Position numbers and translations under genes: made by a program. The notes beneath the pieces were generated by a model. It saw only the letters and a list, made by a program, of their open reading frames with translations, did not search any database and was not told the DNA's origin. This document shows, in pieces, positions 34,877-43,212 of a stretch of 64,000 bases of DNA (its first letter is position 1; each line of letters begins with the position of its first letter). Source of the DNA: JAEUMG01 sp046349315 (lineage in GTDB: Bacteria > Pseudomonadota > Alphaproteobacteria > Rhizobiales > Aestuariivirgaceae); contig JAXMCQ010000015.1 in the NCBI GenBank assembly GCA_046349315.1, forward strand, positions 1 to 64,000. Direction: 5' to 3'.

Positions 34877-36060
34877 CGCGGCTCACGCAGATAGAGCGCG
34901 AGCAGACATCCGATGACCAGCGCGAGACCGATCGCCACGACGGTCGCTGGCCAGCCCAACTGATCGAACATGCGCCCAAGGATGATGCTGCCGGCGAGAC
35001 CTCCCGCATAATAGGAGGCAAGATAGATCCCGCCCGCCGATCCCCGCGCCCTGCCGGCGGTGCGCGAGACGAAGCCGGTGGCCGTTGCCTGCGCAAAGAA
35101 GGTGCCGGCCGCGACAAGCGCGAGACCCGCAAGCACGATTTCAAGCTTCGTTGAAAGGAGTGCCGGCAGCGCGAGTGCCGCAAGCCCGAGCGATGCAATG
35201 ATCGTGTCTGTTGTGCCGAAGCGTCGCGCTACTTTCCCGGCGAGCGGAGTCAGGATGATCGAGGGCACGAAGACGAAATAGACGAAGCCCAATTGCATCG
35301 GCGAGAGATCGAGCGGCGGCCGCACGAGCACGAAGTTTACATAGGTGAAAGTGCCGATGAAGGCGAAGAGGATCAGAAACCCAATGGCGAAGCTTGCGGC
35401 GAGATGCTTCTGCCGGAAAGCATAAGTCCACGCGATGTCACCCTCGGACTTGGCCATTTGCTGCATCGGGCGCGTATGGCGAAGTACAAAGAACGCGAGC
35501 ACGGCGCCGGCAAGATTGAGGCCCGCGAAGATTGCGAAATTCGCAGGAAGGCCGAGATGATCCGCAATCGCCGCCGACATCAAGCGGCCGAATAGATTGC
35601 TCGCCACGTTGCCGGTCACGTAGGCCGCCAATGCCGCTGCGACTTCGTGCGGCGCGGCATTTTCGGCAAGATAAGCGATGGTCAGCGAAAAGGCGGCCGA
35701 CATGAAGACGCCCTGGATGAGTCTTAACGCTGCAAAGGTTCCAAGCTCGGGCATGAAAGCCAGCAACGCAGTCGGGATTGCCAGGAGAGCGAGGCTTACG
35801 GAAACGCCCCAGCGCCGGTTGATCCTTCTGTTGAATAGCGCCACCAGCAAGCCGGCGGCGGCCATGCCTGCCGTGCAGAGATTGACCGCCGTTCCCATCA
35901 TGGCGGGCGTGACGTTATAGGCGTGCGCGAGCGAAGGCAGGATGGCCTGCGTCGCGAAGAGATCGACGAGCGTCAGGAAGCTGATCATCGCGACCACGAA
36001 CAGGCGCGCGACATTGGCGCCGCGCCTTTCGGCAGCGGCCTCGTAAGCGATGGCAACCAT
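34849..36060 (-). CDS. MFS transporter
   Basis: A 403-residue permease with twelve hydrophobic segments in two halves. RRWGVSVSLALLAIPTALL carries the loop 2-3 motif region, and LFGRLMSAAIADHLG and VARRFGTTDTI mark the second half. The YnfM-like DHA1 type exports drugs or small acids; the substrate is unknown. The start at 36060 (MVAIAYEAAAERRG) is preferred over an extension to 36153. It lies downstream of the cupin gene on the same strand and may be read from the same promoter. Confidence 0.88.
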   Translation of the reverse strand: MVAIAYEAAAERRGANVARLFVVAMISFLTLVDLFATQAILPSLAHAYNVTPAMMGTAVNLCTAGMAAAGLLVALFNRRINRRWGVSVSLALLAIPTALLAFMPELGTFAALRLIQGVFMSAAFSLTIAYLAENAAPHEVAAALAAYVTGNVASNLFGRLMSAAIADHLGLPANFAIFAGLNLAGAVLAFFVLRHTRPMQQMAKSEGDIAWTYAFRQKHLAASFAIGFLILFAFIGTFTYVNFVLVRPPLDLSPMQLGFVYFVFVPSIILTPLAGKVARRFGTTDTIIASLGLAALALPALLSTKLEIVLAGLALVAAGTFFAQATATGFVSRTAGRARGSAGGIYLASYYAGGLAGSIILGRMFDQLGWPATVVAIGLALVIGCLLALYLREPRNSAAISEP

Positions 36061-36091
36061 GGTTTTTCTCGCGTGATGAAGTTGAAGGTAT

Positions 36092-36118
36092 TTCCCTCCC
36101 CACGATGGGGAGGGGGAA
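36092..36118. repeat. Short G/C-run hairpin, type A related
   Basis: TTCCCTCCCC, five bases (ACGAT), GGGGAGGGGGAA: a near-perfect hairpin between the cupin and MFS genes, like the arms of the repeat at 5864-5988. It could attenuate read-through from the cupin gene into the MFS gene. Confidence 0.65.
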
Positions 36119-36149
36119 TGCGCGTCGCCCGGGTATCGCCGGGCGTGTC

Positions 36150-36614
36150 TCACATCATGTGATCGTCCATCTTGCCCGACTGAAAGAGATCAGCCGAGAT
36201 CAGGATCGCCGGCTTCTTGCCGGTGTTCTTCCACCAATGCGCAAGGCCTGCGCCATATTCGGCGACCGTATCGCCCGCCTTGTGGACGATCGGCACCGCG
36301 CAATTGCTGCGATATTCGGTGACGGTGCCCGATAAGACATAGATATTCGCCGGACGGGTTGCATGATCATGCCATGGCACGACGCCGCCCGGCTGGATCA
36401 CCAGTTTGCGCAGGCGCAATTGTTCGCCGGCAAATGCATCGCCCTTGGGCGCGAGATCGATTGCAGAAAGCACGGTGTCGGTGACACCCTTCGGCATCAT
36501 CTCGCCTGTCGTTACCGCGCCATCCTTCATCTTGCCGGCCGGACATTCGCCCGCCTGGGCAAAGCCGGTAAAGGCGGCAAAGGCCGCAGCCGCCACAGTC
36601 AGCATCAGTTTCAT
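36150..36614 (-). CDS. Exported cupin-domain protein
   Basis: A 154-residue protein with a signal peptide (MKLMLTVAAAAFAAFTGFAQAGE) and one cupin barrel: VVPWHDHATRPANIYVLSGTVTEY supplies the first metal-binding motif (two His) and GAGLAHWWKNTG the last His. I chose ATG 36614 because GGAG lies nine bases upstream and the signal starts there; ATGs at 36629 and 36623 are also in frame. It has copy 2 of the 43-bp element upstream. The substrate is unknown. Confidence 0.85.
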   Translation of the reverse strand: MKLMLTVAAAAFAAFTGFAQAGECPAGKMKDGAVTTGEMMPKGVTDTVLSAIDLAPKGDAFAGEQLRLRKLVIQPGGVVPWHDHATRPANIYVLSGTVTEYRSNCAVPIVHKAGDTVAEYGAGLAHWWKNTGKKPAILISADLFQSGKMDDHMM

Positions 36615-36702
36615 TGCGTTCATCTCCATTTCAGAGCCGCGCGAGGGGTCCAAGCGGGATGCGCAGCTTCAGTCACGACAGTGACCGAAGCAGTCGCCGT
36701 GT

Positions 36703-36745
36703 TGAAATGCCGAGTGTCTGTGAAATCGATAGGCAGGCCGTATGG
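36703..36745 (-). promoter_or_regulatory. 43-bp shared upstream element, copy 2 (cupin gene)
   Basis: On the minus strand it runs CCATACGGCC...CTATCGATTTCACA...ACTCGGCATTTCA, aligning without gaps to the other copies: identical CGGCATTTCA end, TATCG at the same offset and a T-N11-A core. It ends 88 bases before the chosen cupin start. The gene-free stretch 36615-36966 otherwise contains only the hairpin at 36760-36782. Confidence 0.65.
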
Positions 36746-36759
36746 GCCGCAATCTCTCC

Positions 36760-36782
36760 ATGGCCGGCCGCGAGCCGGCCAT
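36760..36782. repeat. Perfect 9-bp inverted repeat
   Basis: ATGGCCGGC, CGCGA, GCCGGCCAT. A strong hairpin between the cupin promoter and the LysR gene. No T run follows on either strand, so I list it as a structural repeat and not a terminator. Confidence 0.6.
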
Positions 36783-36966
36783 CCAGACTGGATCGGCGGG
36801 TCAGGTCTGCCGATGGAGTGTTTTTTGAGGGATTTTTGGAAGCGTGACCAGATTCGTACAAATAGCTGCGCAGCTTGTCAACCGTTTTCTTCCTGAAAAA
36901 TCTTAAAAATCCTAAGTCATTGTCGGCGCTGGATTATTCGGAGCCTCGGGATGCGCTCGTCGAAAA

Positions 36967-37866
36967 TTACTCCGTATGCAAACGATTCTCCGAAACCCAT
37001 GGGTAACTTCGCGCTGCGGTTGCAAAGCGCTGGACGGCCGGCGAAATCGCGCGGTCCTTCTTCCATACCAGGCAGATTTCTCGCCAGATTTCGGGCTCGA
37101 CGACCGGCCGCGTCTGAACGCCGGGCACGACCGCGTTGAACTCGGGAAGAAAACATATGCCGAGCCCGCCTGCGACCATGTTCTGAATCCAGTCTTCGCG
37201 CTCGCTTTGGTGAACGACCTTCACCACGCAGCCGCATTGATTCATAACATCGTCAATTCTGTGCTGTAGTTCGCAATTGACGCGATCGAGGTAGTTCTCG
37301 CCATTGACCTCCGCCATCGGCACCTGCGCGAGTTTCGCAAACCGGTGGCCGGCAGGGAACGCCACCATGAATTGCTCCCGATAGAGCGGTGTCGTCTCAA
37401 GGGTTTCGGGAAATCCTTCAGGCATTGCCATGATCGCGATATCGATCTCACCCTGTTCCAGGCGGTCAATCAGCATCGGGGGAACCCCTTCCACCAGTTG
37501 AAGACTGACATCGGACTGGGTCGCCTGAAAGTTGGCGAGGAGCCCGGTGAACCGGCGAGGACCCACCGTACACATGATGCCGAGCGTGACATTCGCATCA
37601 TCCATGGTGAGGAAGCGTTGCGCCTCGCGCTGCGCGTCACCCAGGCCGTCGGCAATTTCCTGGAGCCGCGGGCGCAGCAGCAAGGCCAGATCGGTGAGAT
37701 GCGTCAGATTGCGCTCGCGGCGGAAGAGCGGGGCACCGACTTCCTCCTCCAATTGCTGGATGGCGCGACTCAAAGCCGGTTGCGTGACCTCGCACTTCTG
37801 CGCGGCGCGCGTGAAGTTCAGCGTTTCGCACACCGCAAGAAAATAGCGGATATGATGGGTGTCCAT
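36967..37866 (-). CDS. LysR-family regulator, paralogue 1
   Basis: A 299-residue LTTR: HTH at about 18-37 (FTRAAQKCEVTQPALSRAIQQLE) and an effector domain with C99, C198 and C211. C198 and C211 fall close to where OxyR keeps its redox pair (C199 and C208), and both are conserved in the neighbouring paralogue. It lies four bases after paralogue 2 and is co-transcribed with it. Redox or oxidant sensing is inference only. Confidence 0.93.
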   Translation of the reverse strand: MDTHHIRYFLAVCETLNFTRAAQKCEVTQPALSRAIQQLEEEVGAPLFRRERNLTHLTDLALLLRPRLQEIADGLGDAQREAQRFLTMDDANVTLGIMCTVGPRRFTGLLANFQATQSDVSLQLVEGVPPMLIDRLEQGEIDIAIMAMPEGFPETLETTPLYREQFMVAFPAGHRFAKLAQVPMAEVNGENYLDRVNCELQHRIDDVMNQCGCVVKVVHQSEREDWIQNMVAGGLGICFLPEFNAVVPGVQTRPVVEPEIWREICLVWKKDRAISPAVQRFATAARSYPWVSENRLHTE

Positions 37867-37869
37867 GGT

Positions 37870-38811
37870 TCAGCCGCCGATCACGACGTCTTCGGTAGCA
37901 GTCTTCGACATCTCTCCGGGCGCGCCAAACCGGCTCTTGGGCCAGGGATAGTCCTTCACCGCTTTGAGAAAAGTCGACAGCGCCGGCGACATGCGACGGC
38001 CGGCCACTGTGACAAGGCAGATATCCCGCCAGACTTCGGGTTCGGTCACCGGGCGAAACTGCAGCCCCGGAATTACGGCGCTGAATTCAGGGATGAAACA
38101 GATACCGAGGCCGCCGGCCACCATGTTCTGAATCCAGTCTTCGCGCTCGCTCTGGTAACAGACATGAATGGCGCTGCCGCAGCTCTGGATCAATTGCGCC
38201 AGAGCGTCGCGATACTCGCAATTCGTACGGCGGAGATAGTTCTCCCCATTCACCGCCGCGATCGGCACGGCCTCCATGTCGGCAAAGCGATGTCCGGCGG
38301 GGAATGCAATAAGGAACCGCTCCTTGTAGATCGGCTTGACATCGAAGCGCTCCGGAAAACCATCGGCCTTGGCCATCAGGGCGACATCGATCTCGCCCTT
38401 TTCAAGTCTCATCGCCAATTGCGCGGGTACGCCCTCGATCAACTTTAGGCTGATGCCCGGATAACGCATGCGGAAATCGGCGAGCAGTCCGGTGAAACGG
38501 GTGGGACCGACGGTGCACATGATGCCGACGGTGAGATTCGCGGTCTCGAGGGTCAGAAACTCTTTCGCCTCGCGCTTGACGCTGCCAACCGCCTCCATGA
38601 CCTGCGTCAGTCGCGGCCGCATCAACTGGCCAAGATCGGTCAGGTGGGTGAGATTGCGCTCGCGGCGAAACAAGAGCCCGCCGACCTCTTCTTCGAGCTG
38701 CTGGATCGCCCGGCTCAAGGCGGGCTGCGTCACGTTGCAGGCTTCCGCCGCGCGCGTGAAGTTGAGGGTCTCGCAGACCGCCAGAAAATACCGGATGTGG
38801 TGCAGATCCAT
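37870..38811 (-). CDS. LysR-family regulator, paralogue 2
   Basis: A 313-residue LTTR, an obvious tandem paralogue of the next gene: the DNA-binding regions are nearly identical (MDxHHIRYFLAVCETLNFTRAA; ALSRAIQQLEEEVG) and C99, C198 and C211 are kept. It is divergent from the SDR gene at 38961, and the 149-base gap holds copy 3 of the 43-bp element 35 bases from this start, the classic LTTR arrangement of regulator, operator and target. The C-terminal 20 residues are extra compared with paralogue 1. Confidence 0.93.
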   Translation of the reverse strand: MDLHHIRYFLAVCETLNFTRAAEACNVTQPALSRAIQQLEEEVGGLLFRRERNLTHLTDLGQLMRPRLTQVMEAVGSVKREAKEFLTLETANLTVGIMCTVGPTRFTGLLADFRMRYPGISLKLIEGVPAQLAMRLEKGEIDVALMAKADGFPERFDVKPIYKERFLIAFPAGHRFADMEAVPIAAVNGENYLRRTNCEYRDALAQLIQSCGSAIHVCYQSEREDWIQNMVAGGLGICFIPEFSAVIPGLQFRPVTEPEVWRDICLVTVAGRRMSPALSTFLKAVKDYPWPKSRFGAPGEMSKTATEDVVIGG

Positions 38812-38846
38812 GGTCTGAAACCCTAGATGCCCGGCGCGCCGAACGC

Positions 38847-38889
38847 CAATGCGCCGCGCACATGATTATCATAGAAACCCGGCATTTCA
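38847..38889 (+). promoter_or_regulatory. 43-bp shared upstream element, copy 3 (LysR/SDR intergenic)
   Basis: CAATGCGCCG...ATGATTATCAT...ACCCGGCATTTCA. Here the core is the perfect palindrome ATGAT-T-ATCAT at the position of the LTTR-like core in the other copies. It ends 71 bases before the SDR start codon and lies 35 bases from the divergent LysR start. Confidence 0.7.
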
Positions 38890-38960
38890 CTTCGGTAACA
38901 AAATTGCCGAGGCTTCCCTGCACAACGCCGAAGGGCGGAACTCGCAGTGGAGACCCAAGA

Positions 38961-39788
38961 ATGCTCGTTATCAATAAATCCCTTGAAACCCGCAATGGCC
39001 GCCGTCCCCTGGATGGCCGCGCCGCCATCGTGACCGGTTCGACCAGCGGTATCGGCCTCGGTATTGCCAAGTCTCTCGCCGAGGCAGGGGCCGCGGTCAT
39101 GCTAAACGGTTTCGGCGATCCCGAAGACATCGAGATGCAGCGCCAGTCGCTGGCCGACGCCCAGGATGTCGATGTCGCCTATTCCAATGCCGACATGTCG
39201 AAACCGGAAGCGATCCGCTATATGGTCGCGCAGGCAGAGCGCCGTTTCGGCCAGGTCGACATTCTCGTCAACAATGCCGGCATCCAGCATGTGGCGCCGA
39301 TCGAGTCCTTTCCAGCGGAAAAGTGGGATCAGATTATTGCGATCAATCTTTCTTCCGCCTTTCACCTCGTCAATGCGGTCTTCGCCGGTATGAAGGAGCG
39401 CGGCTTCGGTCGCATCGTCAATATTTCATCAGCCCACGGACTGATCGCCTCCCCCTTCAAGTCGGCCTATGTGGCGGCGAAACACGGCATCGTCGGTTTC
39501 ACCAAGGTCATCGCACTTGAAGGAGCCGAAGCCGGCGTCACCAGCAATGCCATCTGCCCCGGCTATGTATGGACGCCTTTGGTCGAACGCCAGATCGATG
39601 ATCAGGCGAAGTCGCACAAGATTCCCCGCGACCAGGTGATCCGCGACGTGTTGCTCAAGAACCAGCCGAACAAGCGCTTCGCGGCGGTTGAAGAGATCGG
39701 CGCTCTCACAGTCTTTCTGTGCAGCGAGAACGGCCAGTCCATTACCGGCACCGCGTTGCCGGTCGATGGAGGCTGGACAGCCCATTAA
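38961..39788 (+). CDS. D-beta-hydroxybutyrate dehydrogenase-like SDR
   Basis: A 275-residue classical short-chain dehydrogenase: cofactor loop TGSTSGIGLGIA, NNAGIQHVAPIESFP, catalytic S in NISSAHG and Y-x3-K in SAYVAAKHG. NNAGIQHV...EKWDQIIAINLSSAFH is strongly reminiscent of BdhA, which interconverts 3-hydroxybutyrate and acetoacetate in PHB/ketone metabolism. It is normally about 260 residues; the first 12 residues are extra. It is followed after 20 bases by a patatin gene, in one operon. Confidence 0.9.
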   Translation: MLVINKSLETRNGRRPLDGRAAIVTGSTSGIGLGIAKSLAEAGAAVMLNGFGDPEDIEMQRQSLADAQDVDVAYSNADMSKPEAIRYMVAQAERRFGQVDILVNNAGIQHVAPIESFPAEKWDQIIAINLSSAFHLVNAVFAGMKERGFGRIVNISSAHGLIASPFKSAYVAAKHGIVGFTKVIALEGAEAGVTSNAICPGYVWTPLVERQIDDQAKSHKIPRDQVIRDVLLKNQPNKRFAAVEEIGALTVFLCSENGQSITGTALPVDGGWTAH

Positions 39789-39808
39789 TGCGTAAAGGGA
39801 GGAAAGCG

Positions 39809-40882
39809 ATGACGATCCATCAGACCATCGCCAAGGAAACGGCAACGCCGCATTGTGCGAGCGGTGCAAATGTCAAAACGATCAACCTCGCCCTCCAGGG
39901 TGGCGGCGCGCATGGCGCTTTCACCTGGGGTGTTCTCGACCGCCTGCTCGAAGAGCCAGGCCTCGATTTCGAAGGCGTGGTCGCGACAAGTGCCGGCGCC
40001 ATGAATGCTGCGGTCATGACTTATGGTCTGATCGAGGGCGGACGCGACGGCGCCAAGCGGGCGCTTGCCAATTTTTGGCGACGCGTCAGCCACGCCGCCG
40101 TCTTCTCGCCCTTGCAGCCGACACTCCTCGACCGCATGCTCAACAACCGATCGCTGGAGGCATCCCCCGCCTATGTCATGTTCGACATGATGACGCGGGT
40201 CATGTCGCCCTACCAGTTCAATCCGCTCAACATCAATCCATTGCGCCGGGTTCTCGAGCAGTCGATGGATTTCGAAGTCCTGCGCTCGGCGCGCTGCCGG
40301 CTGAAGCTCCATCTTTGCGCCACGAATGTCAGGACCGGCAAGGTCAAGGTCTTCACCAATGACCATATCACCTGCGATTCGGTGATGGCGTCGGCGTGCC
40401 TGCCCTTCCTGTTCCGGGCGGTCGAAATCGACGGGGAAGCCTATTGGGATGGCGGCTACATGGGAAATCCCGCCATCTTCCCGCTCATCTATCATTGCGA
40501 ATCGCCCGATGTGCTGATCGTTCACATCAATCCAATGATGCGCCCGGAACTTCCCAAGACCGCGACCGACATCATGAACCGGGTGAATGAGATCAGCTTC
40601 AACTCGTCACTGATGCGTGAGATGCGCGCCATCGAATTCGTGACCAAATTGATCGACAGCGGCATGGCGGACGAGCTCAAGCTCAAGCGGATGCTGATCC
40701 ATGCGATCTCCGCCGACGACCTCATGGTGAAGCTCGGCGTTGCCAGCAAGCTCAATGCCGACTGGAGCTTCCTGGTCGATTTGCGCGATGCCGGCCGCGC
40801 CCAGGCCGAAGCCTGGCTTGCCGCCAATTATGGCCAGATCGGCAAGGCCTCAACCGTCGATATCCACGCGGCGTATCTCTAA
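39809..40882 (+). CDS. Patatin-like phospholipase
   Basis: A 357-residue lipid acyl hydrolase. The oxyanion loop is GGGAHGAF, the nucleophile elbow ATSAGAM (GxSxG with the first Gly replaced by Ala), and the catalytic Asp lies in WDGGYMGNP. The ATG at 39809 has GGGAGG six bases upstream; an earlier ATG at 39788 lacks one. A C-terminal segment of about 100 residues follows the catalytic domain. Pairing with a hydroxybutyrate dehydrogenase suggests lipid or PHB turnover. Confidence 0.9.
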   Translation: MTIHQTIAKETATPHCASGANVKTINLALQGGGAHGAFTWGVLDRLLEEPGLDFEGVVATSAGAMNAAVMTYGLIEGGRDGAKRALANFWRRVSHAAVFSPLQPTLLDRMLNNRSLEASPAYVMFDMMTRVMSPYQFNPLNINPLRRVLEQSMDFEVLRSARCRLKLHLCATNVRTGKVKVFTNDHITCDSVMASACLPFLFRAVEIDGEAYWDGGYMGNPAIFPLIYHCESPDVLIVHINPMMRPELPKTATDIMNRVNEISFNSSLMREMRAIEFVTKLIDSGMADELKLKRMLIHAISADDLMVKLGVASKLNADWSFLVDLRDAGRAQAEAWLAANYGQIGKASTVDIHAAYL

Positions 40883-40952
40883 ATCCTTTCCTTTTCCCCG
40901 TAAGAACGGGGAGAAGGGAAACCCCGCGAGTATCATTGTCTTCCTCCCAAAC

Positions 40953-40984
40953 TGCCCCTTCTTCACGAAGGGGCACTTTCTTTT
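40953..40984 (+). terminator. Rho-independent terminator after the patatin gene
   Basis: TGCCCCTTC, five-base loop (TTCAC), GAAGGGGCA, then CTTTCTTTT. A strong stem followed by a T-rich run, 70 bases after the patatin stop. Another hairpin of the type A kind (TTCCTTTTCCCCG / CGGGGAGAAGGGAA) lies just before it at 40888-40919. Confidence 0.8.
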
Positions 40985-41007
40985 GATCAGACGTGAATCG
41001 ATGGCGC

Positions 41008-41050
41008 CAATAGGCCGCCGCTATCGTAACAATGCGGACACGGCATTTCA
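41008..41050 (+). promoter_or_regulatory. 43-bp shared upstream element, copy 4 (bufferin operon)
   Basis: CAATAGGCCG...CTATCGTAACAAT...GACACGGCATTTCA, 33 of 43 identical to copy 1. It ends 84 bases before the bufferin precursor start. GTAAC at 41026 is also compatible with the -35 of an ECF-type promoter (the SigF promoter of Caulobacter, which I recall as GTAACC-N16-CGAA), so a sigma-factor reading cannot be excluded. Confidence 0.65.
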
Positions 41051-41134
41051 GTTTGACGATGCCGTGGACGAAACTCTCCTCAGACAGGCCGATCAAGGCC
41101 GTCTGTAGGACCCAAACCAAGGATGGAGTTAAAC

Positions 41135-41410
41135 ATGATCAATACGAAACTGCTGGTCGGATCGGCGCTCGCCGCGATGGCCTCTTTCGGCGCCGCAGTG
41201 ACCATCGCCCAGGCGGGACCGGCGGCGCAGCCCGAATATTCCTTCGAGAAGTGCTACGGCATCTCGAAGGCCGGCACCAATGACTGCCAGACCACGACCC
41301 ATTCCTGCGCCGGCACCGCAAGCGCCGACAGTCAGGGCGATGCGTGGATTTACTTGCCCGCCGGCGCCTGCGCCAAGGTCACGGGCGGAAGCCTCGAACC
41401 CAAGGCCTGA
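41135..41410 (+). CDS. bufA: Bufferin precursor (DUF2282)
   Basis: A 91-residue peptide with a signal sequence (to about residue 27, TIAQA) and a cysteine-containing mature part: C40 (EKCYGISKAGTNDC), C51, C58 (HSCAG) and C79 (GACAK). This is the DUF2282 pattern of bufferins, periplasmic copper-binding RiPPs whose cysteines are modified by a DUF692 enzyme. The ATG at 41135 has GGATGGAG six bases upstream. First gene of the operon. Confidence 0.93.
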   Translation: MINTKLLVGSALAAMASFGAAVTIAQAGPAAQPEYSFEKCYGISKAGTNDCQTTTHSCAGTASADSQGDAWIYLPAGACAKVTGGSLEPKA

Positions 41411-41463
41411 CCCTACCCTCGCAACCCCATCCTCAAGCCAGCCTGATACGGAGCGAAACTCCC

Positions 41464-42438
41464 ATGCCGACCACAGCACCCCGCATGCCCCTTCCCACAT
41501 GTGCCGGCATCGGTCTGCGCCATCCTCACATGGCGGAGATCCTGGAGCAGCGCCCGTCCATGGGCTGGCTTGAGGTTCATGCCGAAAACTTCATGAATAG
41601 CGGTCCGGCGGTTTCTGCGCTGGAGCGCATTCGTGACCACTATACACTGTCGATCCACGGTGTTGGCCTGTCGCTTGGCTCAGCCAATGGGATCGACGAC
41701 CGTCACCTCGCCCGCCTCAAGATGGTATGCGACCGCTTCGAACCCGCGATGGTTTCCGAACATCTCGCCTGGTGCGTTGGCGACGGCATCTACCTCAATG
41801 ACCTGCTTCCCATTCCGTTCGACGAGGAAGCGCTTGCCATCGTCTGCCGCAATATCGAGCGCAGCCAGGAAGCCATCAAGCGTCCGATCCTCATCGAAAA
41901 CCTCTCCGCCTATGTCGGCTTCGCCCGCTCGACCATGGCCGAGCCTGAATTCCTCTCGGAAATCGTCAAGCGCACCGGTTGCGGCTTGCTGCTCGATGTC
42001 AACAACGTCTATGTCTCGGCACAGAATCTCGGCTTCGATGCATACGCCTATGTTGCGGCACTTCCAGCCGCGGCAATCGGCGAAGTCCATCTTGCCGGCT
42101 ATGCCGAGAATGATACGCCGGACGGTCCTGTGCTGATCGACAATCACGGTTCGCATGTCGCGCCCGGTGTCTGGGCGCTCTACCGCGCGGCGATCGAACG
42201 GATCGGTCGCAAGCCCACCCTCATCGAATGGGATTCGGATCTGCCGCCGCTTGAAACCCTGATGGGCGAGGCCATGTGGGCCGATCTGCTTGCCACCGCC
42301 ATTACCGCTCCGCCGGTAGCGCGCAAGCAAAAGCGCCATGCCGCGCTGCCGCCGTCGGCAACCCAGACAGCGAAAGTCGCGGTCTGCGATCATCATCCTT
42401 TGTCGCGTCAGCACCATATGGAGGCCGCCTATGTCTAG
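41464..42438 (+). CDS. bufB: DUF692 multinuclear iron oxidase (MNIO), bufferin maturase
   Basis: A 324-residue TIM-barrel enzyme with the MNIO metal ligands in order: GIGLRHPH, EVHAEN, SIHGVGLSLG, SEHLAW, LIENLS, LLLDVNNVYVSA, GEVHLAGY, DNHGSHV and IEWDSDLPP. MNIO enzymes use two or three irons to oxidise cysteines of RiPP precursors. In bufferins they convert Cys to thiooxazole-type groups that bind copper. A basic C-terminal tail (residues 285-324) is outside the barrel. Confidence 0.94.
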   Translation: MPTTAPRMPLPTCAGIGLRHPHMAEILEQRPSMGWLEVHAENFMNSGPAVSALERIRDHYTLSIHGVGLSLGSANGIDDRHLARLKMVCDRFEPAMVSEHLAWCVGDGIYLNDLLPIPFDEEALAIVCRNIERSQEAIKRPILIENLSAYVGFARSTMAEPEFLSEIVKRTGCGLLLDVNNVYVSAQNLGFDAYAYVAALPAAAIGEVHLAGYAENDTPDGPVLIDNHGSHVAPGVWALYRAAIERIGRKPTLIEWDSDLPPLETLMGEAMWADLLATAITAPPVARKQKRHAALPPSATQTAKVAVCDHHPLSRQHHMEAAYV

Positions 42439-43198
42439 CCTCGCCGAACTGCAAAGCCAGATGACGGCGGCGATCTTCAAAGGCCATGCCGCCGATATCG
42501 AGGAGAGCCTGGTCGCCGGCAAGGCCAATCCGGCGCGGCGCTTCGCGATCTATCGCAACAATACGTTCCTTTCTCTCACAGCCCATCTCAGAGCCGTGTT
42601 TCCGGTCACGGCGAAGCTCGGCGATGAACGGTTCTTCGCCTATGCGGCGAATGAATTCATCCGGCGTGCGCCGCCGCGCGAGCCACGGCTTTCAAATTAC
42701 GGCGCTGAATTTCCGAAATTCCTTGCACGCTTTCCGGCAAGCCGCGCGACACCCATCCTTGCCGAAATGGCGCAGCTCGAATGGACGGTGCAATCGGCGC
42801 TGACGACGGCCACGAAACCCGCGATCGGTCTCGATCGCTTGATCGAGGCAGGCGCCGGAGCAGCACTATCGCCGCTCGAACTGCAACCGTGCCTCGGCTT
42901 TGCTCTTTCGCACTGGCCCGTGGCCACGCTGTGGGCGGCTTCAGGCGAAACCACTGAACCGCTCGCAGAAAAGTCCAGCCGGTTTGCGGTCTGGCGCGAG
43001 GCCGACTCGGTGCGGGTCGTCGCCTTGAGCACGGCACGCTTTGCCTTCTGGCGCGCGCTCGCCCGCGGTTTCTCGCTCGAACTTGCGGCGAGCCGCGGCT
43101 TCTCGCGTGACAGCGATTTTGATTTCCCAGCCGAACTCCGCGGCCTCTTCGGCGCCGGTCTTGTGACTGGCATTGCGCCGCAACCAAACCTACATTGA
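42431..43198 (+). CDS. bufC: DUF2063 partner protein of the MNIO
   Basis: A 255-residue protein with the N-terminal DUF2063 DNA-binding-like fold: SSLAELQSQMTAAIFKG, RRFAIYRNNTFLSLTAHLRAVFPVTAKLGDERFFAYAANEF. It serves as a substrate-presenting partner for DUF692 enzymes. The start overlaps bufB by eight bases. It has the expected gene order precursor-MNIO-DUF2063. Confidence 0.92.
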   Translation: MSSLAELQSQMTAAIFKGHAADIEESLVAGKANPARRFAIYRNNTFLSLTAHLRAVFPVTAKLGDERFFAYAANEFIRRAPPREPRLSNYGAEFPKFLARFPASRATPILAEMAQLEWTVQSALTTATKPAIGLDRLIEAGAGAALSPLELQPCLGFALSHWPVATLWAASGETTEPLAEKSSRFAVWREADSVRVVALSTARFAFWRALARGFSLELAASRGFSRDSDFDFPAELRGLFGAGLVTGIAPQPNLH

Positions 43199-43212
43199 AA
43201 GAGGACCCCACC

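Noticed and set aside
37345..38448. Long + strand frame opposite both LysR genes
   Set aside because: It spans two certain genes and their junction and is explained by codon bias.
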